Counted from the first letter of the stretch, positions 1 through 8,994 are shown. The stretch is DNA of 64,000 nt from Deltaproteobacteria bacterium (GCA_017302715.1 JAFLCD010000006.1:1-64000), one strand, 5' to 3'. The notes: a model not told the origin generated them from the sequence alone. Program-made: numbers and translations.

Positions 1-2
1 CC

Positions 3-392
3 GCTAAAGCAAAACAGGCGATAGCGGAGCTCACTCGCTGTGGTCTTTTGGTAAAAAAGGGTCGTTCATTAAAACGTAATTATACTCTCGCCGATACGAC
101 AGATGAGATGAGTCATATCCTTATTAAAAATTATCACCAAAAAAACCTTCAAAAAGCTTCTCAATCTGTATTCGAACAAGAAGTTCATGAACGCGAATTG
201 AGCAGTCTGACTTTTACGGCTGATGCTGAAAAACTAAAACGCATGAAAGATAAAATTAAAGGATTCAGAAAAGAATTTTTTAAATTAATGGATGAACCTT
301 GCGATCATGCAACAGAAGTTCATCAATTCAATATGCAATTATTTAGATTAACCAAACCATCGTCAAAAACGCATTCAAAGGAGACGCAATAA
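3..392 (+). CDS. TIGR02147 / DUF4423-type regulator, C-terminal part (5' end outside window)
   Basis: The reading frame is open from base 3, so the gene starts upstream of the window. The visible start of the protein reads as the end of a winged-helix unit (LTRCGLLVKKG), followed by a helical region ending in FRKEFFKLMDEP and VHQFNMQLFRLTK. This ending resembles TIGR02147 proteins, a family of about 270-300 residues known mainly from Bdellovibrio relatives and Fibrobacter and thought to regulate transcription. The family call rests on this C-terminal pattern only. The stop codon TAA overlaps the start of the next gene by one base, so the three genes to about 2.9 kb probably form one operon of a regulator plus two exported proteins. 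A TTG at 48 could be read as a start, but the frame and the motif continue upstream of it. Confidence 0.72.
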   Translation, partial: AKAKQAIAELTRCGLLVKKGRSLKRNYTLADTTDEMSHILIKNYHQKNLQKASQSVFEQEVHERELSSLTFTADAEKLKRMKDKIKGFRKEFFKLMDEPCDHATEVHQFNMQLFRLTKPSSKTHSKETQ

Positions 393-1048
393 TGAAATTA
401 AAATACATTTTTATGGTTTTCGCTTTGCTCTTGTCGCAAGCGAACGCTGAAGGACCTGCAACAAAGATTCAGAAAACTTTTGTTTTTGATCGTCAGATTC
501 TCCTTGAATCAGCAAATGTTATTCGCGTCGATTTTGGAGAGATTATTGTTTTAAATTCTAAAGCAGCAAAATCTTACTGTGAGGGATTAGAATCTTGCGC
601 AGTTGTTCGCTTAGGCTTGGATGTTCAGATGGCTAATGGAAAGGCGAAAACTATTCAAAATTTTATAAGCGGAGTTTTTCAATCGGAGAGCGATGCGAGA
701 TATTGGTTTGATTCTCTTCTTACGCGAGTGAAATATAGTGGAAAGGTTGTTCGAGTGAAGTCGTCTAAAGATGGATCAGAAATCTTTCATGTTTTTTCTC
801 CAAAAATTCAATTTAATTTTACTTCAGAAGACATCCTTTTGCCTGAACTCGCCGGAAATGCGCGCGGTACAGATTTTAAACTGATTACAGATATTTTTTC
901 AAGTCAAGCTGTGACGGGTGGACTGAGCGATTCAGATGCAAGACTGCCACTTGTGGATGCAGAAATTAATTCCGATGTTGATCGGTCTTTCACCGGTTAC
1001 ACAACCTATTTTGTAAATCAAATTTTAATTGTGGCGAACCCACAGTGA
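392..1048 (+). CDS. Secreted protein of unknown function
   Basis: 218 residues. The N-terminus is a clear Sec signal peptide (MKLKYIFMVFALLLSQANA, cleavage likely after ANA). The mature part is a soluble protein with two cysteines close together (SYCEGLESC), which could form a disulfide in the periplasm. No family is recognised. A GAGACG motif precedes the ATG, and the gene overlaps the previous stop by one base and ends just before the next gene, so it is very likely co-translated with both neighbours. Its position behind a TIGR02147-type regulator suggests regulated export, but the role is unknown. Confidence 0.8.
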   Translation: MKLKYIFMVFALLLSQANAEGPATKIQKTFVFDRQILLESANVIRVDFGEIIVLNSKAAKSYCEGLESCAVVRLGLDVQMANGKAKTIQNFISGVFQSESDARYWFDSLLTRVKYSGKVVRVKSSKDGSEIFHVFSPKIQFNFTSEDILLPELAGNARGTDFKLITDIFSSQAVTGGLSDSDARLPLVDAEINSDVDRSFTGYTTYFVNQILIVANPQ

Positions 1049-1065
1049 ACAGCGAGGGAACGAAA

Positions 1066-2934
1066 ATGAAATCAATTAAATTTATCATTGTACTTATAGT
1101 AGTGACATCGAATCTGTATTCGCAAACATCTCCAGTGGTTTTGCCTGGAACGGGCGTCGCTAATGGAGCAGGTGGTCACAAAAAGCCTGAAGGCTGGAAT
1201 CCCATTGGATCGTTCGCTGCCTTAAAGGGTGTTAAATTGTCTATCGATTTAGATAAGTTTCAGCAGGCATTTCCCGTTGCGATGAATTTTTGTAGACAGA
1301 ATCCTGAGGTTTTATTTCCCCCTATACCTGAGGCCATTAAGGGCAAAATCATATTTAAAGATTCAAATTCGAAAGATTTGACGATAGAGGATATCTGTAA
1401 ACAGAAAAAGATTTTGGATGTTTATGTTCCTTTGGTCTTTTCTTTTTATTCGTTATCAAAAAATCCTGTTTTTGAATTTCTATTAAATTCTTCTTTAAAG
1501 GTCACTGCTCAGCCAGTGGTTGTAAAACTGAATAAAAATAGAAAAATAATTGCTGCTCGTGGAAATTCTATTGAAGAAGAATCTTGGTTTGACGAAAAGG
1601 ATGGTTCGATCGGATGGGGCCCGAGTATTCAAGTTGGTACTTTGATCGAATCTTTTTTTAAACGTTCCTCGAGTGCTTTATTTTTGCATGAACTTGCGCA
1701 TGTATGGACATATCGAATTCTTGGAGGGTATCAAGACGTGCCCTATTGGCATGATGTTCGCGTTGATATGGAAGAATATTCTAAGAATGGTCCTATCGCC
1801 GTTCGTTCTAAATCAAACTTCTATGAATTTGAAACCGGAGAATATCAGGCTTTCATCGAAAGCATTTCTAATCTGGCTGAGTTATCACTTTCTTTAATTC
1901 ATCCCATGGTAAATGAAGATGGGATTCAGTCGTTCTTTAAAGCTCATGAAAAGTCAGCAGATGAACTCTTGCAAACTTTTGGAGGGGGTCGATTTGAAAA
2001 AAGTCGAGCGCAACTTGAGGCAAATGAAGCTTTTGTAACTTCCGTTTTAGCAAGATTTATTGGAACTTATGAAGCTCGCGTCGGTGAGAAATACATAATG
2101 TCAGTTCCGGACAATCAAAAAATTGTGGCTGTGATGAAAGCTTTGGAAGTATCACGATCAACGAGTCTTGTTGATTTGATGAAAGTCTATGATCAACAAA
2201 ATCAGACAGATGAAGGATGGAAGCTGCTTCGTGAATATTTAACTTATGATTATAAGTCAGAGAGAAATATTGCTTCTGACTTTACAGTGCGACGGAAAAA
2301 TCCAGTATTTTATCCCAGAGGTTCAGTCTACGACTCCTCGATTGTGATTGAGACGAATGAGAAAGTTCCCAGTGAAACTTTGCATTCGCCTTTGAATAAA
2401 GCTGCTCGATCTCGTGCTTATGAAATGCTTCGTCAGAAGAACGCAGAAACATATTCACGAGAAGCTTTACTTAATTTGGTTACAAATCTTTCTCAAAAAA
2501 TTGAAGGGGAAAGAATTGCTTTTCAAAAGTTGGATGCAGGTTTGCAGTCACGAGTTGAAGCAGTGTCCTCTATTATTCAAGATTATCAGACCGCATTTGC
2601 TAATCACGAGCGAGCTGCTTTGAAAATAGTTGAAGGCATTTATACTTTTATTGAACAAAAAAAAGGTGAGTCAATTTCAGAAATGACTATTGAAGAAACT
2701 CTGAATCGTTTTTCTAATCCCGCAAAATTAATTGCTGATTATAAACAAGAAATCGAAGCGAGATATTTAGAAATTACTTCTCTGCGGTCACTTTTAGAAA
2801 ATAATCAAAACTTATCTGTAACAGATGGCCAGCATCTTATGGATGTGGAGGCATATCAACGGTTAAAGGAGCAACGCCTGGCGACAGATGTTGGCTTAAA
2901 TGTTCTTGAAGCCCTTGAGTCTATGAAGAAATAG
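1066..2934 (+). CDS. Secreted protein with HExxH metallopeptidase-like motif
   Basis: The start is placed at ATG 1066 because it has a GAGGGA ribosome site 7 bases upstream and begins a signal peptide (MKSIKFIIVLIVVTSNLYSQ). An earlier GTG at 1045 would overlap the preceding gene. The protein has 622 residues. Around residue 208 it has FLHELAHVWTYR, a zinc-metallopeptidase HExxH signature, with a later region rich in Glu (FYEFETGEYQAFIES, near residue 258) that could supply a third ligand. The last 200 residues are helical, probably coiled coil. No named peptidase family is recognised, so activity is inferred from the motif. It is the third gene of the operon with the TIGR02147-type regulator and is followed by a strong hairpin at 2946-2972. 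Confidence 0.78.
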   Translation: MKSIKFIIVLIVVTSNLYSQTSPVVLPGTGVANGAGGHKKPEGWNPIGSFAALKGVKLSIDLDKFQQAFPVAMNFCRQNPEVLFPPIPEAIKGKIIFKDSNSKDLTIEDICKQKKILDVYVPLVFSFYSLSKNPVFEFLLNSSLKVTAQPVVVKLNKNRKIIAARGNSIEEESWFDEKDGSIGWGPSIQVGTLIESFFKRSSSALFLHELAHVWTYRILGGYQDVPYWHDVRVDMEEYSKNGPIAVRSKSNFYEFETGEYQAFIESISNLAELSLSLIHPMVNEDGIQSFFKAHEKSADELLQTFGGGRFEKSRAQLEANEAFVTSVLARFIGTYEARVGEKYIMSVPDNQKIVAVMKALEVSRSTSLVDLMKVYDQQNQTDEGWKLLREYLTYDYKSERNIASDFTVRRKNPVFYPRGSVYDSSIVIETNEKVPSETLHSPLNKAARSRAYEMLRQKNAETYSREALLNLVTNLSQKIEGERIAFQKLDAGLQSRVEAVSSIIQDYQTAFANHERAALKIVEGIYTFIEQKKGESISEMTIEETLNRFSNPAKLIADYKQEIEARYLEITSLRSLLENNQNLSVTDGQHLMDVEAYQRLKEQRLATDVGLNVLEALESMKK

Positions 2935-2945
2935 TTTAAGTCGTA

Positions 2946-2972
2946 AGCACCTATATCTAAGATATAGGTGCT
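2946..2972 (+). terminator. 12-bp perfect hairpin after the HExxH gene (no U-tract)
   Basis: AGCACCTATATC (2946-2957) and GATATAGGTGCT (2961-2972) are exact reverse complements separated by TAA. The hairpin begins 12 bases after the stop codon at 2934. There is no run of T after it, so it may be an RNA 3'-end stabiliser or a Rho-assisted stop rather than a standard intrinsic terminator. Confidence 0.5.
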
Positions 2973-3144
2973 AAATCGGCGAATCAAATGACAGAGATTT
3001 TAATTTCTAGCTGCTTTTTCGTGATAGTTTCGTAAAATGTGTAAATGAAAAACTTAGCGATGCAAAACTCAGCGTTCCTGCGAACTCCACTGGAAAATTT
3101 GATATTAAGATTCAATTAGATTGAAGGCAGGATTTACCAGTTTT

Positions 3145-3978
3145 CTAAATTTTAGGAAAACGCGCTAAAATTCTTTTGCATAAAGTTCCGATCTCTTTTT
3201 GATGCCACGAGTCTTTTTCAGGTAGTGCCATTTTTTCTTGGACTGCCCGCAGAGCTTGTAACTGCAATTCAAATAAATTCACGTTATCTGCATGAAAAAT
3301 GGTTCCAAGCTTAGCCTGCAAATGATCCGAAAATGGCGTCTTGAGTCTGTCAGAAGCCAATTTATCTTTTTCCGAGTATTTAGTTTGAAGTTCCGCTTCC
3401 AATGCAAGTGCGTCGGCAGCAATTTTTTCCAATTGAATATTATCTTCTGTTGAATAGAAACCTTTGGCATTGGCTTCCTTGAGCGATGCTAAGTCTTTAG
3501 AAAGTTGCTGAGCCTTTTCTTGAATGGTTTTTGCCTCTAATAGAAATTCTTCGACGTATTTTCTCTCCAGTGCATCTTTCTTGCCGCCCATCACCAAATA
3601 GGAAATGGGAAAAAGGGTAGAAATTAAAGTTAAAGATGTGCCACCAACGAACCACAAAAAAGATTCCGCGTAATTAGCCCCATTTAAAAAGCTCATTTTT
3701 ACCGTGGCAATACCGAGCCCTGTTGACACTGCAGAGCCTAAGAGAACGGTTGGAATGCGTCTTATCCAAACTTTGTCATAATAGAAACTTTCTTCCTTTT
3801 CAGCGCCCGAGATGTTTGTGGGATTTGATTGTATGCGTTCCTCAATTTTTTTACTTCGAGCGGCGATTTCATTCATTACTTGATCAGCAATAACGGACGG
3901 ACTGTCTTCGCTTGAAAAAGCATTTTCGATTTGATTAAAAAGTATAAGCGTTAAGAGAAATAAGGTTTTTAAATTCAT
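3145..3978 (-). CDS. Exported or membrane protein with two transmembrane segments, unknown function
   Basis: The start is set at ATG 3978, which begins a signal-like segment (MNLKTLFLLTLILFNQ) and has AGGTG upstream; an ATG 13 codons earlier lacks these. The protein has 277 residues. Two hydrophobic stretches follow at about residues 62-82 (TVLLGSAVSTGLGIA) and 92-115 (FLWFVGGTSLTLISTLFPIS). The C-terminal half is a charged helical region, probably coiled coil (ALEAELQTKYSEKDK). No family is recognised. It stands alone on the minus strand, with the tRNA-Cys gene on the same strand just upstream. Confidence 0.7.
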   Translation of the reverse strand: MNLKTLFLLTLILFNQIENAFSSEDSPSVIADQVMNEIAARSKKIEERIQSNPTNISGAEKEESFYYDKVWIRRIPTVLLGSAVSTGLGIATVKMSFLNGANYAESFLWFVGGTSLTLISTLFPISYLVMGGKKDALERKYVEEFLLEAKTIQEKAQQLSKDLASLKEANAKGFYSTEDNIQLEKIAADALALEAELQTKYSEKDKLASDRLKTPFSDHLQAKLGTIFHADNVNLFELQLQALRAVQEKMALPEKDSWHQKEIGTLCKRILARFPKI

Positions 3979-4066
3979 TCGACACCTGACGAGATAAATT
4001 TGGCCAAGCAACAACACGACTTAGAATTCTGCAAGAAACAGGCCAATTAAAAGAGATAAAAGAGCG

Positions 4067-4137
4067 AGGCGGCACCCGGATTTGAACCGGGGATGAGGAT
4101 TTTGCAGACCCTTGCCTTACCACTTGGCTATGCCGCC
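4067..4137 (-). tRNA. tRNA-Cys (anticodon GCA)
   Basis: Read on the minus strand this 71-nt sequence folds as a cloverleaf. The seven-base acceptor arms GGCGGCA and TGCCGCC pair perfectly, the anticodon loop is CTGCAAA with GCA as anticodon, and the T arm contains GGTTCAAATCC. The discriminator base is U, as expected for cysteine. The 3' CCA is not encoded and must be added by the nucleotidyltransferase. Confidence 0.96.
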
Positions 4138-4216
4138 GTAAGAATCAGCCATCAGATATAACCTTATCGGCTTCTAGGGCTCAAGTTCTGAGATAAGAAT
4201 TATAGGGCTTCCAGGG

Positions 4217-4272
4217 GGCTTATAAGCCACTGCGACATCTTTTACCCAATTTTTGCTAACAAAACTGCGACA
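4217..4272. promoter_or_regulatory. Palindrome and direct repeats upstream of the 818-aa secreted protein gene
   Basis: GGCTTATAAGCC at 4217-4228 is a perfect 12-bp palindrome. It is followed directly by ACTGCGACA at 4229-4237, which recurs exactly at 4264-4272. The set lies 45-100 bases before the start at 4317, where operators usually sit. This is seen in sequence; the regulatory role is a guess. Confidence 0.3.
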
Positions 4273-4316
4273 CCCACTGGGCAGCGCCATAGACTTATGA
4301 TACAAAAGGCTCCGAT

Positions 4317-6773
4317 ATGGGTATTTTTGGAAAAACAAAAATTCTAGGATTAGGTTTTTTTGTATCCATTTTATCCATAAATCTTATGGCTCAAGAAAAT
4401 GAGCTAACTCTCGTTCCGAATTTCTCTAAGCCGTATTTTGATCCCCATGCTGAGATTCGAGAACTTTTAGATCCAAATAAAAGTTCCAATCCGCTCAGTT
4501 TAGAAATGAGATTTTTTCCAAGAGTTTTTAAAAAAGCATTGTCCGAAAATGTTTCAATCGAAAAGTCAGAGACCAAAAAAATTGCCTTCTCAACCATAGC
4601 CGAACAGGCGCTCGTGTTGTTCAAAGACGAAGTGGAGTATGAGAGACTAAAAACCATCGTGTATGGTTGGGAAGGCGGACTTTCTGAGGAATTCAAAATT
4701 GATTGGAATGTATTTCATGACAAAATTCAAAATTGGGATGCAAAGGATAAAGATTTAGAGACGTTCGATCGAACATTCTCAGTCGAAGAAAAAGTCATTC
4801 TCTTTAATGGATTACATTTAAGTTATCTGGCTTCTTTAAGAACTCCATCTCCTGATTTGATTGATGATGCCGATTTAGAAGTGATCGGAAATTTAGAGAA
4901 TCATTTTAAAGCAAACACCACTCTTCAAAGACAATTTTTAGAAGTCGACGTGGACTCTCGAGAGCGAAGTCGTGAAATGGTTCGAGGATTTTTTAACTCT
5001 TGGTCCGAAGAAAAACCCTTTCAAGACGGAATGAATGCTTTTGCTAACTTAAAACAAAAAGTTTTTAAGCCTCAACTGACTCGAGTTTTTTCTGAAGAAT
5101 CAGATCTTAAAGAAATGTCGTGGGTTGAATCTCAAGTGGGCCAGGTACTCAGTGGGTTGCCTTCTCCTCAAGGTACAGAATTCAGTGTGCCTCGCTTAGC
5201 TTTGATTAATCTCTTTGATCGAGCGACGAGAACTCAACAAGATATTTTGCCTTACAATTGGATGAATGATCCTGATATGGCCGCGATTGGTAAAATCATG
5301 AAGTCGACATCCGGAACTCTCGATGAATCTAGTAGAAGATCCATTGTTAAAAATTCTCTGCAGTTTGCTCGCGTGCAATATGGTGATGATCCTTTTGCTC
5401 GCATTCCTACTTTTGCAAAACAGAATGCTCCGGTTCTGATTGCAGGCGGGGTGGCTGCGAGCACAGCGGTCACCAAACTTATATTATGGAATCGTTCGCG
5501 AGATTTATTTTTTGTTAAAGATCAGTTTTTAAAAAATAAGCAGATCTATATCGATTACCTCAAAGCGAATGCTCCTGACTCTGCAATTGCCGCAAAGGCC
5601 GCAAGCGCAATGAGTGCGCAAACAAATTTTGCCCACAAATTGGAGATGAGTTTAAGAAATAAATTTGGCGCTGATGCTCTTCAAAAAGTTCAACCTCTCA
5701 TCGATGAAAAATTAAGAATTGGAGCCGAAAAATCCGCTTACTTAGAAAAAATGGCGAGAACTCAACTCGAAGTTTTAAAAGATAGCAAAGCGAGTTTGAG
5801 TGCGGCTGATTCTGCTTTAGCCAAAGCTTGGGGGATCAATCGAAAAATGATTGAGAAACAAATGCTCGTTTACTCTGCAAACACTGCGGCGAACGATGCT
5901 GCCCTTGTTAAGCAGATCATGGATCTTAGACGTGAAGCTTATGCTGCAACTTTAGCTGCTAAAACTTCGCGAATAGGAAAAGCGACGACATGGCTCGGCT
6001 ATCGAGCTTCTTATTTGCCGCAAAAATATTTAACTCAGGCGCGAGTGACCGGAAAATGGTTGCCTATTTCTGCAAATGGAATTTCAAAATCATTGAATGT
6101 TGCATCTTGGCTTACAATGATCGGAGCTGGAACTTATCTCGGCGTAACATATTGCCAAGGTGCTACGAATGAAGAGTTTGAAGCTTATCAAGCGAGCAAA
6201 AAATCTATGCCTACAAGTACAGATGCAACAGTGGGTGCAGATATGCGAACCCATAATCTCTCTCAACTCTCTGCTGATTTTGATCAAGAGTTCGATAATC
6301 GTTTTGCGGGTGGACTCAATCAAAAAAGAATCATGGCTGGTCGTCCATCACTTGAAATAATTTTAAATCCGCAATCGATGTCGCCACTCTCAGCTGATAC
6401 TGGTTTTGCTAAATACGCCTACGGAATTTTAAAAATTCGAGAAGATGCAAAAGAAAATACTGCGGGTGATTACTCTCGAAATGCTCAGACGGGAATTTTA
6501 GTAAGATTTGAGCAACAGCAGTCTGCCGAAGCCGATGAAAGTTTGGCTAAAGAGCTAGGCTTAAAAACAGGAGTTCCAAAGAAAGTTTATTGGACGCTTG
6601 AGTCCGCTGTCATTTTAGACGCCGATGCTTTGGAGCCTAAATTTAAAGAAGATGTTCCCAGTTTAATTCGCCGCGCTCTCTTCGGAAATGAACAGGGGAT
6701 TGGTCGAGTTCAAATTAATCCTGAACTTGCTAAGAGAATCTTTGACGGCGCTAAGTCTCAACTCTGGAAATAA
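4317..6773 (+). CDS. Large secreted protein of unknown function
   Basis: 818 residues. The ATG has AAAAGG seven bases upstream and starts a signal peptide (hydrophobic core ILGLGFFVSILSINLMA, cleavage after MAQ likely). The body is mostly helical and charged. Two internal hydrophobic segments are visible, near residues 374-392 (VLIAGGVAASTAVTKLIL) and 602-618 (ASWLTMIGAGTYLGVTY), with an Ala-rich helical stretch between them that may be coiled coil. No domain is recognised. The gene stands alone, between tRNA-Cys and the convergent kinase operon, and stops immediately before the stop of the micro-lipoprotein gene on the other strand. Like the giant protein at 27 kb it combines a signal peptide with central hydrophobic segments, but no sequence similarity between them is evident by eye. 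Confidence 0.8.
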   Translation: MGIFGKTKILGLGFFVSILSINLMAQENELTLVPNFSKPYFDPHAEIRELLDPNKSSNPLSLEMRFFPRVFKKALSENVSIEKSETKKIAFSTIAEQALVLFKDEVEYERLKTIVYGWEGGLSEEFKIDWNVFHDKIQNWDAKDKDLETFDRTFSVEEKVILFNGLHLSYLASLRTPSPDLIDDADLEVIGNLENHFKANTTLQRQFLEVDVDSRERSREMVRGFFNSWSEEKPFQDGMNAFANLKQKVFKPQLTRVFSEESDLKEMSWVESQVGQVLSGLPSPQGTEFSVPRLALINLFDRATRTQQDILPYNWMNDPDMAAIGKIMKSTSGTLDESSRRSIVKNSLQFARVQYGDDPFARIPTFAKQNAPVLIAGGVAASTAVTKLILWNRSRDLFFVKDQFLKNKQIYIDYLKANAPDSAIAAKAASAMSAQTNFAHKLEMSLRNKFGADALQKVQPLIDEKLRIGAEKSAYLEKMARTQLEVLKDSKASLSAADSALAKAWGINRKMIEKQMLVYSANTAANDAALVKQIMDLRREAYAATLAAKTSRIGKATTWLGYRASYLPQKYLTQARVTGKWLPISANGISKSLNVASWLTMIGAGTYLGVTYCQGATNEEFEAYQASKKSMPTSTDATVGADMRTHNLSQLSADFDQEFDNRFAGGLNQKRIMAGRPSLEIILNPQSMSPLSADTGFAKYAYGILKIREDAKENTAGDYSRNAQTGILVRFEQQQSAEADESLAKELGLKTGVPKKVYWTLESAVILDADALEPKFKEDVPSLIRRALFGNEQGIGRVQINPELAKRIFDGAKSQLWK

Positions 6774-6896
6774 TTATTGTAAGATATTGCTCGCGACACC
6801 TTGAGTGGTATCGATTTCGTATTCGCCATCTCCGCAGTTGCTTAAACTCAGAGAAAAAATCAGAAGGCTTGCGATGATCAGAAAAAATTTCGTCAT
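6774..6896 (-). CDS. Micro-lipoprotein, 40 residues, translationally coupled to the kinase
   Basis: This is a short gene. Its ATG (6896-6894) overlaps the TGA stop of the kinase gene in an ATGA arrangement, the classic sign of translational coupling. The peptide starts MTKFFLIIASLLIFSLSLSN and then C21, a lipoprotein-type signal with Cys, although Asn at -1 is atypical of a lipobox. A short acidic tail of 19 residues follows (GDGEYEIDTT...). The gene ends at TAA next to the convergent stop at 6773. Function unknown; by context it could be an envelope sensor or a small regulator of the kinase. The coupling and the signal sequence are seen; the link to the kinase is inferred. Confidence 0.65.
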   Translation of the reverse strand: MTKFFLIIASLLIFSLSLSNCGDGEYEIDTTQGVASNILQ

Positions 6897-8554
6897 TTGA
6901 ATTTCTTTTTTAAACTATTGAGAACCATTTGTACCTGAGAAAATCTTTCGTCTTCTGGAAAACTTCTTAAAAATTCAGCATACGACTGACTCGCCTTAGT
7001 CGCATCCGATTGAATTTCGTAACAAGCAGCACGTGCCAACAAAGAATCAGCCTGAGCTAAATCGCGCTGATCTTGAAACCAGCGACAAGCATTTTGAAAG
7101 TCACCTTTGGCAAGCAACATAAAGTTTTTTCGAACGAGTGCCGATTGTTCAAACCCATTGATTTGAAGCGCACGATTGTAAAATTCTAAAGCTGAATCGA
7201 CGTCTCCATTTTTCTCGGCTTCTTTGGCGCGATTGAGCCAATCGAGAAAACTTCCCGCAGGTGGAGCTTGCGCCTCGGTAGGTGCCGATGTTTCTTCAAT
7301 CACTTTTGTGGGAGAAGTCTTAAAAGCTTCCGTTAATCGCGAAATCGTCTCTGTTCTAAAGAAAATAAAAAGACTCGCTCCCAGTGCAATTAACAGAGCT
7401 GCCATGGACGCACGTTTTTTCCAAAGATCAGCAATCTTTGGATCGTAAAGCATTCGCTGATACCAACTAATTTCTTGAGAGCCCGTGTACGACTTCGTCG
7501 AAAGCGCATCGGATTCAGAGAAGCTTCGATCGAGTAAAATTTCATCGTCTGCTCCGCCGAGCGAAAGAGTATCTTTCCATCCGTCGAGTTGCTCTTGCTT
7601 TTGTCGCTTCGAAAAATCTTGCTGAAAGCTCGTGCGCAAAAACTTAGAAACCGTTCGCGCATCTGATCTTGGATAATAAGATTTCAAAAACCCTCGAATG
7701 GCTTCGCTAAGCTCGGAGCCCGATTGATAGCGACCTTTTCTCTTCGCTGTTAAAGTTTTCAAAACAATCCGATCAAGCTCAGCCGGAATATCGGAGCGAA
7801 CTTTACTTGGCGGCGGAACATTTCCTTTTCGCACTTTCTCCAGCGTTGAAATTTCATCCTCGGTATAAAATAAACTTTTCGATGTGAGAAGTTCGTGAAA
7901 AACAATTCCTAAACTGAAAATATCGCTTTGGTGATCGAGTGGTTCTCCAAAAGCTTGCTCGGGAGACATATAAGAAAATTTTCCCTTGAGAACGCCTGAT
8001 CGAGTGCTCGCGCGAGAAGTGGAACGAACTGCTTTTGCGATTCCGAAATCCAAAATTTTTGCTTCACCGTTATAGCTCACTAAAATATTAGGTGGAGAAA
8101 TATCGCGATGCACAATGCCCAGAGATTTTCCAAACGAATCGGTCATCGAATGTGCATACTCCAGGCCTCGCGCGCATTGCATGATGATCAAGCAGGCGAC
8201 GTCCATCGGAATAAAAGTTCTCTTCTCGGCGCATGAGCGCAGAAGATTTCCTAAATCTCGTCCAAAGACAAATTCCATCGCAAGATAGTAAGTGCCTTCA
8301 AGTTGGCCGAAATCTAAAACGCGTACAATATTTGGATGTTTAAGTGAGAGAGAAATCTTCGCCTCTTCCAAAAACATTTTAATGAAGTCGGCGTTGCTTG
8401 AATAATCCGGAAGAATCTTTTTTAAAGTAAAAATTCTAGACTGCGCCGTCTTCGCTTTAAAAATTTGCGCCATCCCGCCGGTCGCGAGTTGTTCTAAAAT
8501 AAGGTAGCGGCCGAATTGTTTTCCTTTTCGATCAGCATCAGCCTTATCCGCCAT
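6893..8554 (-). CDS. Transmembrane Ser/Thr protein kinase with C-terminal TPR region
   Basis: 553 residues. A Hanks-type kinase domain spans about 16-290: glycine loop LATGGMAQ, ATP-binding Lys45 (FTLKK), helix-C Glu (FLEEAK), catalytic HRDISPPN at 149-156, DFG at 169-171 and SPEQ at 197-200. All key residues are present, so it should be active. One transmembrane helix lies at about 382-402 (MAALLIALGASLFIFF), followed by a helical TPR-like region of about 110 residues (AEKNGDVDSALEFYNRALQ) predicted outside the cytoplasm. The layout matches PknB-like receptors of Bdellovibrio and myxobacteria. It is the middle gene of a tight operon: the lipoprotein gene ends two bases before it and the micro-lipoprotein overlaps its stop. 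The substrate is unknown. Confidence 0.93.
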   Translation of the reverse strand: MADKADADRKGKQFGRYLILEQLATGGMAQIFKAKTAQSRIFTLKKILPDYSSNADFIKMFLEEAKISLSLKHPNIVRVLDFGQLEGTYYLAMEFVFGRDLGNLLRSCAEKRTFIPMDVACLIIMQCARGLEYAHSMTDSFGKSLGIVHRDISPPNILVSYNGEAKILDFGIAKAVRSTSRASTRSGVLKGKFSYMSPEQAFGEPLDHQSDIFSLGIVFHELLTSKSLFYTEDEISTLEKVRKGNVPPPSKVRSDIPAELDRIVLKTLTAKRKGRYQSGSELSEAIRGFLKSYYPRSDARTVSKFLRTSFQQDFSKRQKQEQLDGWKDTLSLGGADDEILLDRSFSESDALSTKSYTGSQEISWYQRMLYDPKIADLWKKRASMAALLIALGASLFIFFRTETISRLTEAFKTSPTKVIEETSAPTEAQAPPAGSFLDWLNRAKEAEKNGDVDSALEFYNRALQINGFEQSALVRKNFMLLAKGDFQNACRWFQDQRDLAQADSLLARAACYEIQSDATKASQSYAEFLRSFPEDERFSQVQMVLNSLKKKFK

Positions 8555-8556
8555 GA

Positions 8557-8994
8557 TTATTTTTTCCGGCTCTGCATCGCTGGACTTTTTTGCAGATAAG
8601 TATCGATTTCAGATAAAAGCTGAGATTCTAAAAAACCTGTCGTTGGAGTTTCTGTCCATTTGCCGTTTTGAAAAATCTCTTGAGCAAAGTGAACTGACAA
8701 AACAGATCCGGGAGGATCTTCAGTTGATCGCAGAGTAATTCGATGTCGCTCAAACGGAGTATCTTGAGTCCATTCCGTAACTAGAAGTCCCTGTTGATGA
8801 TCGCGAATGCGAATTCCAAATCCCTTTTGCCATTCCAAAAACTGCTCACTCAAAATCAGAGCATTGAGTGCCGAGATAGGGGTTTGTAAAATGGTTTTGG
8901 GAGCCTGACTAGTGACCAATTCTTTCTTATGAGTAGAGCATGCCGTTAAAAATAAAAGGCTTAAAATAAACGACGCATAAAAAAGAGATCTCAT
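8557..8994 (-). CDS. Lipoprotein of unknown function upstream of the kinase
   Basis: 145 residues. The N-terminus MRSLFYASFILSLLFLTAC contains a textbook lipobox (LTAC), so the mature protein is lipid-anchored at Cys19. The mature part is small and has the look of a beta-rich domain (HQQGLLVTEWTQD, RITLRSTEDPPGSVLSVHF), similar in style to NlpB/BamC-like lipoproteins, but no family is claimed. The gene ends two bases before the kinase start, so the two are surely co-transcribed; it may deliver an envelope signal to the kinase. Confidence 0.82.
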   Translation of the reverse strand: MRSLFYASFILSLLFLTACSTHKKELVTSQAPKTILQTPISALNALILSEQFLEWQKGFGIRIRDHQQGLLVTEWTQDTPFERHRITLRSTEDPPGSVLSVHFAQEIFQNGKWTETPTTGFLESQLLSEIDTYLQKSPAMQSRKK

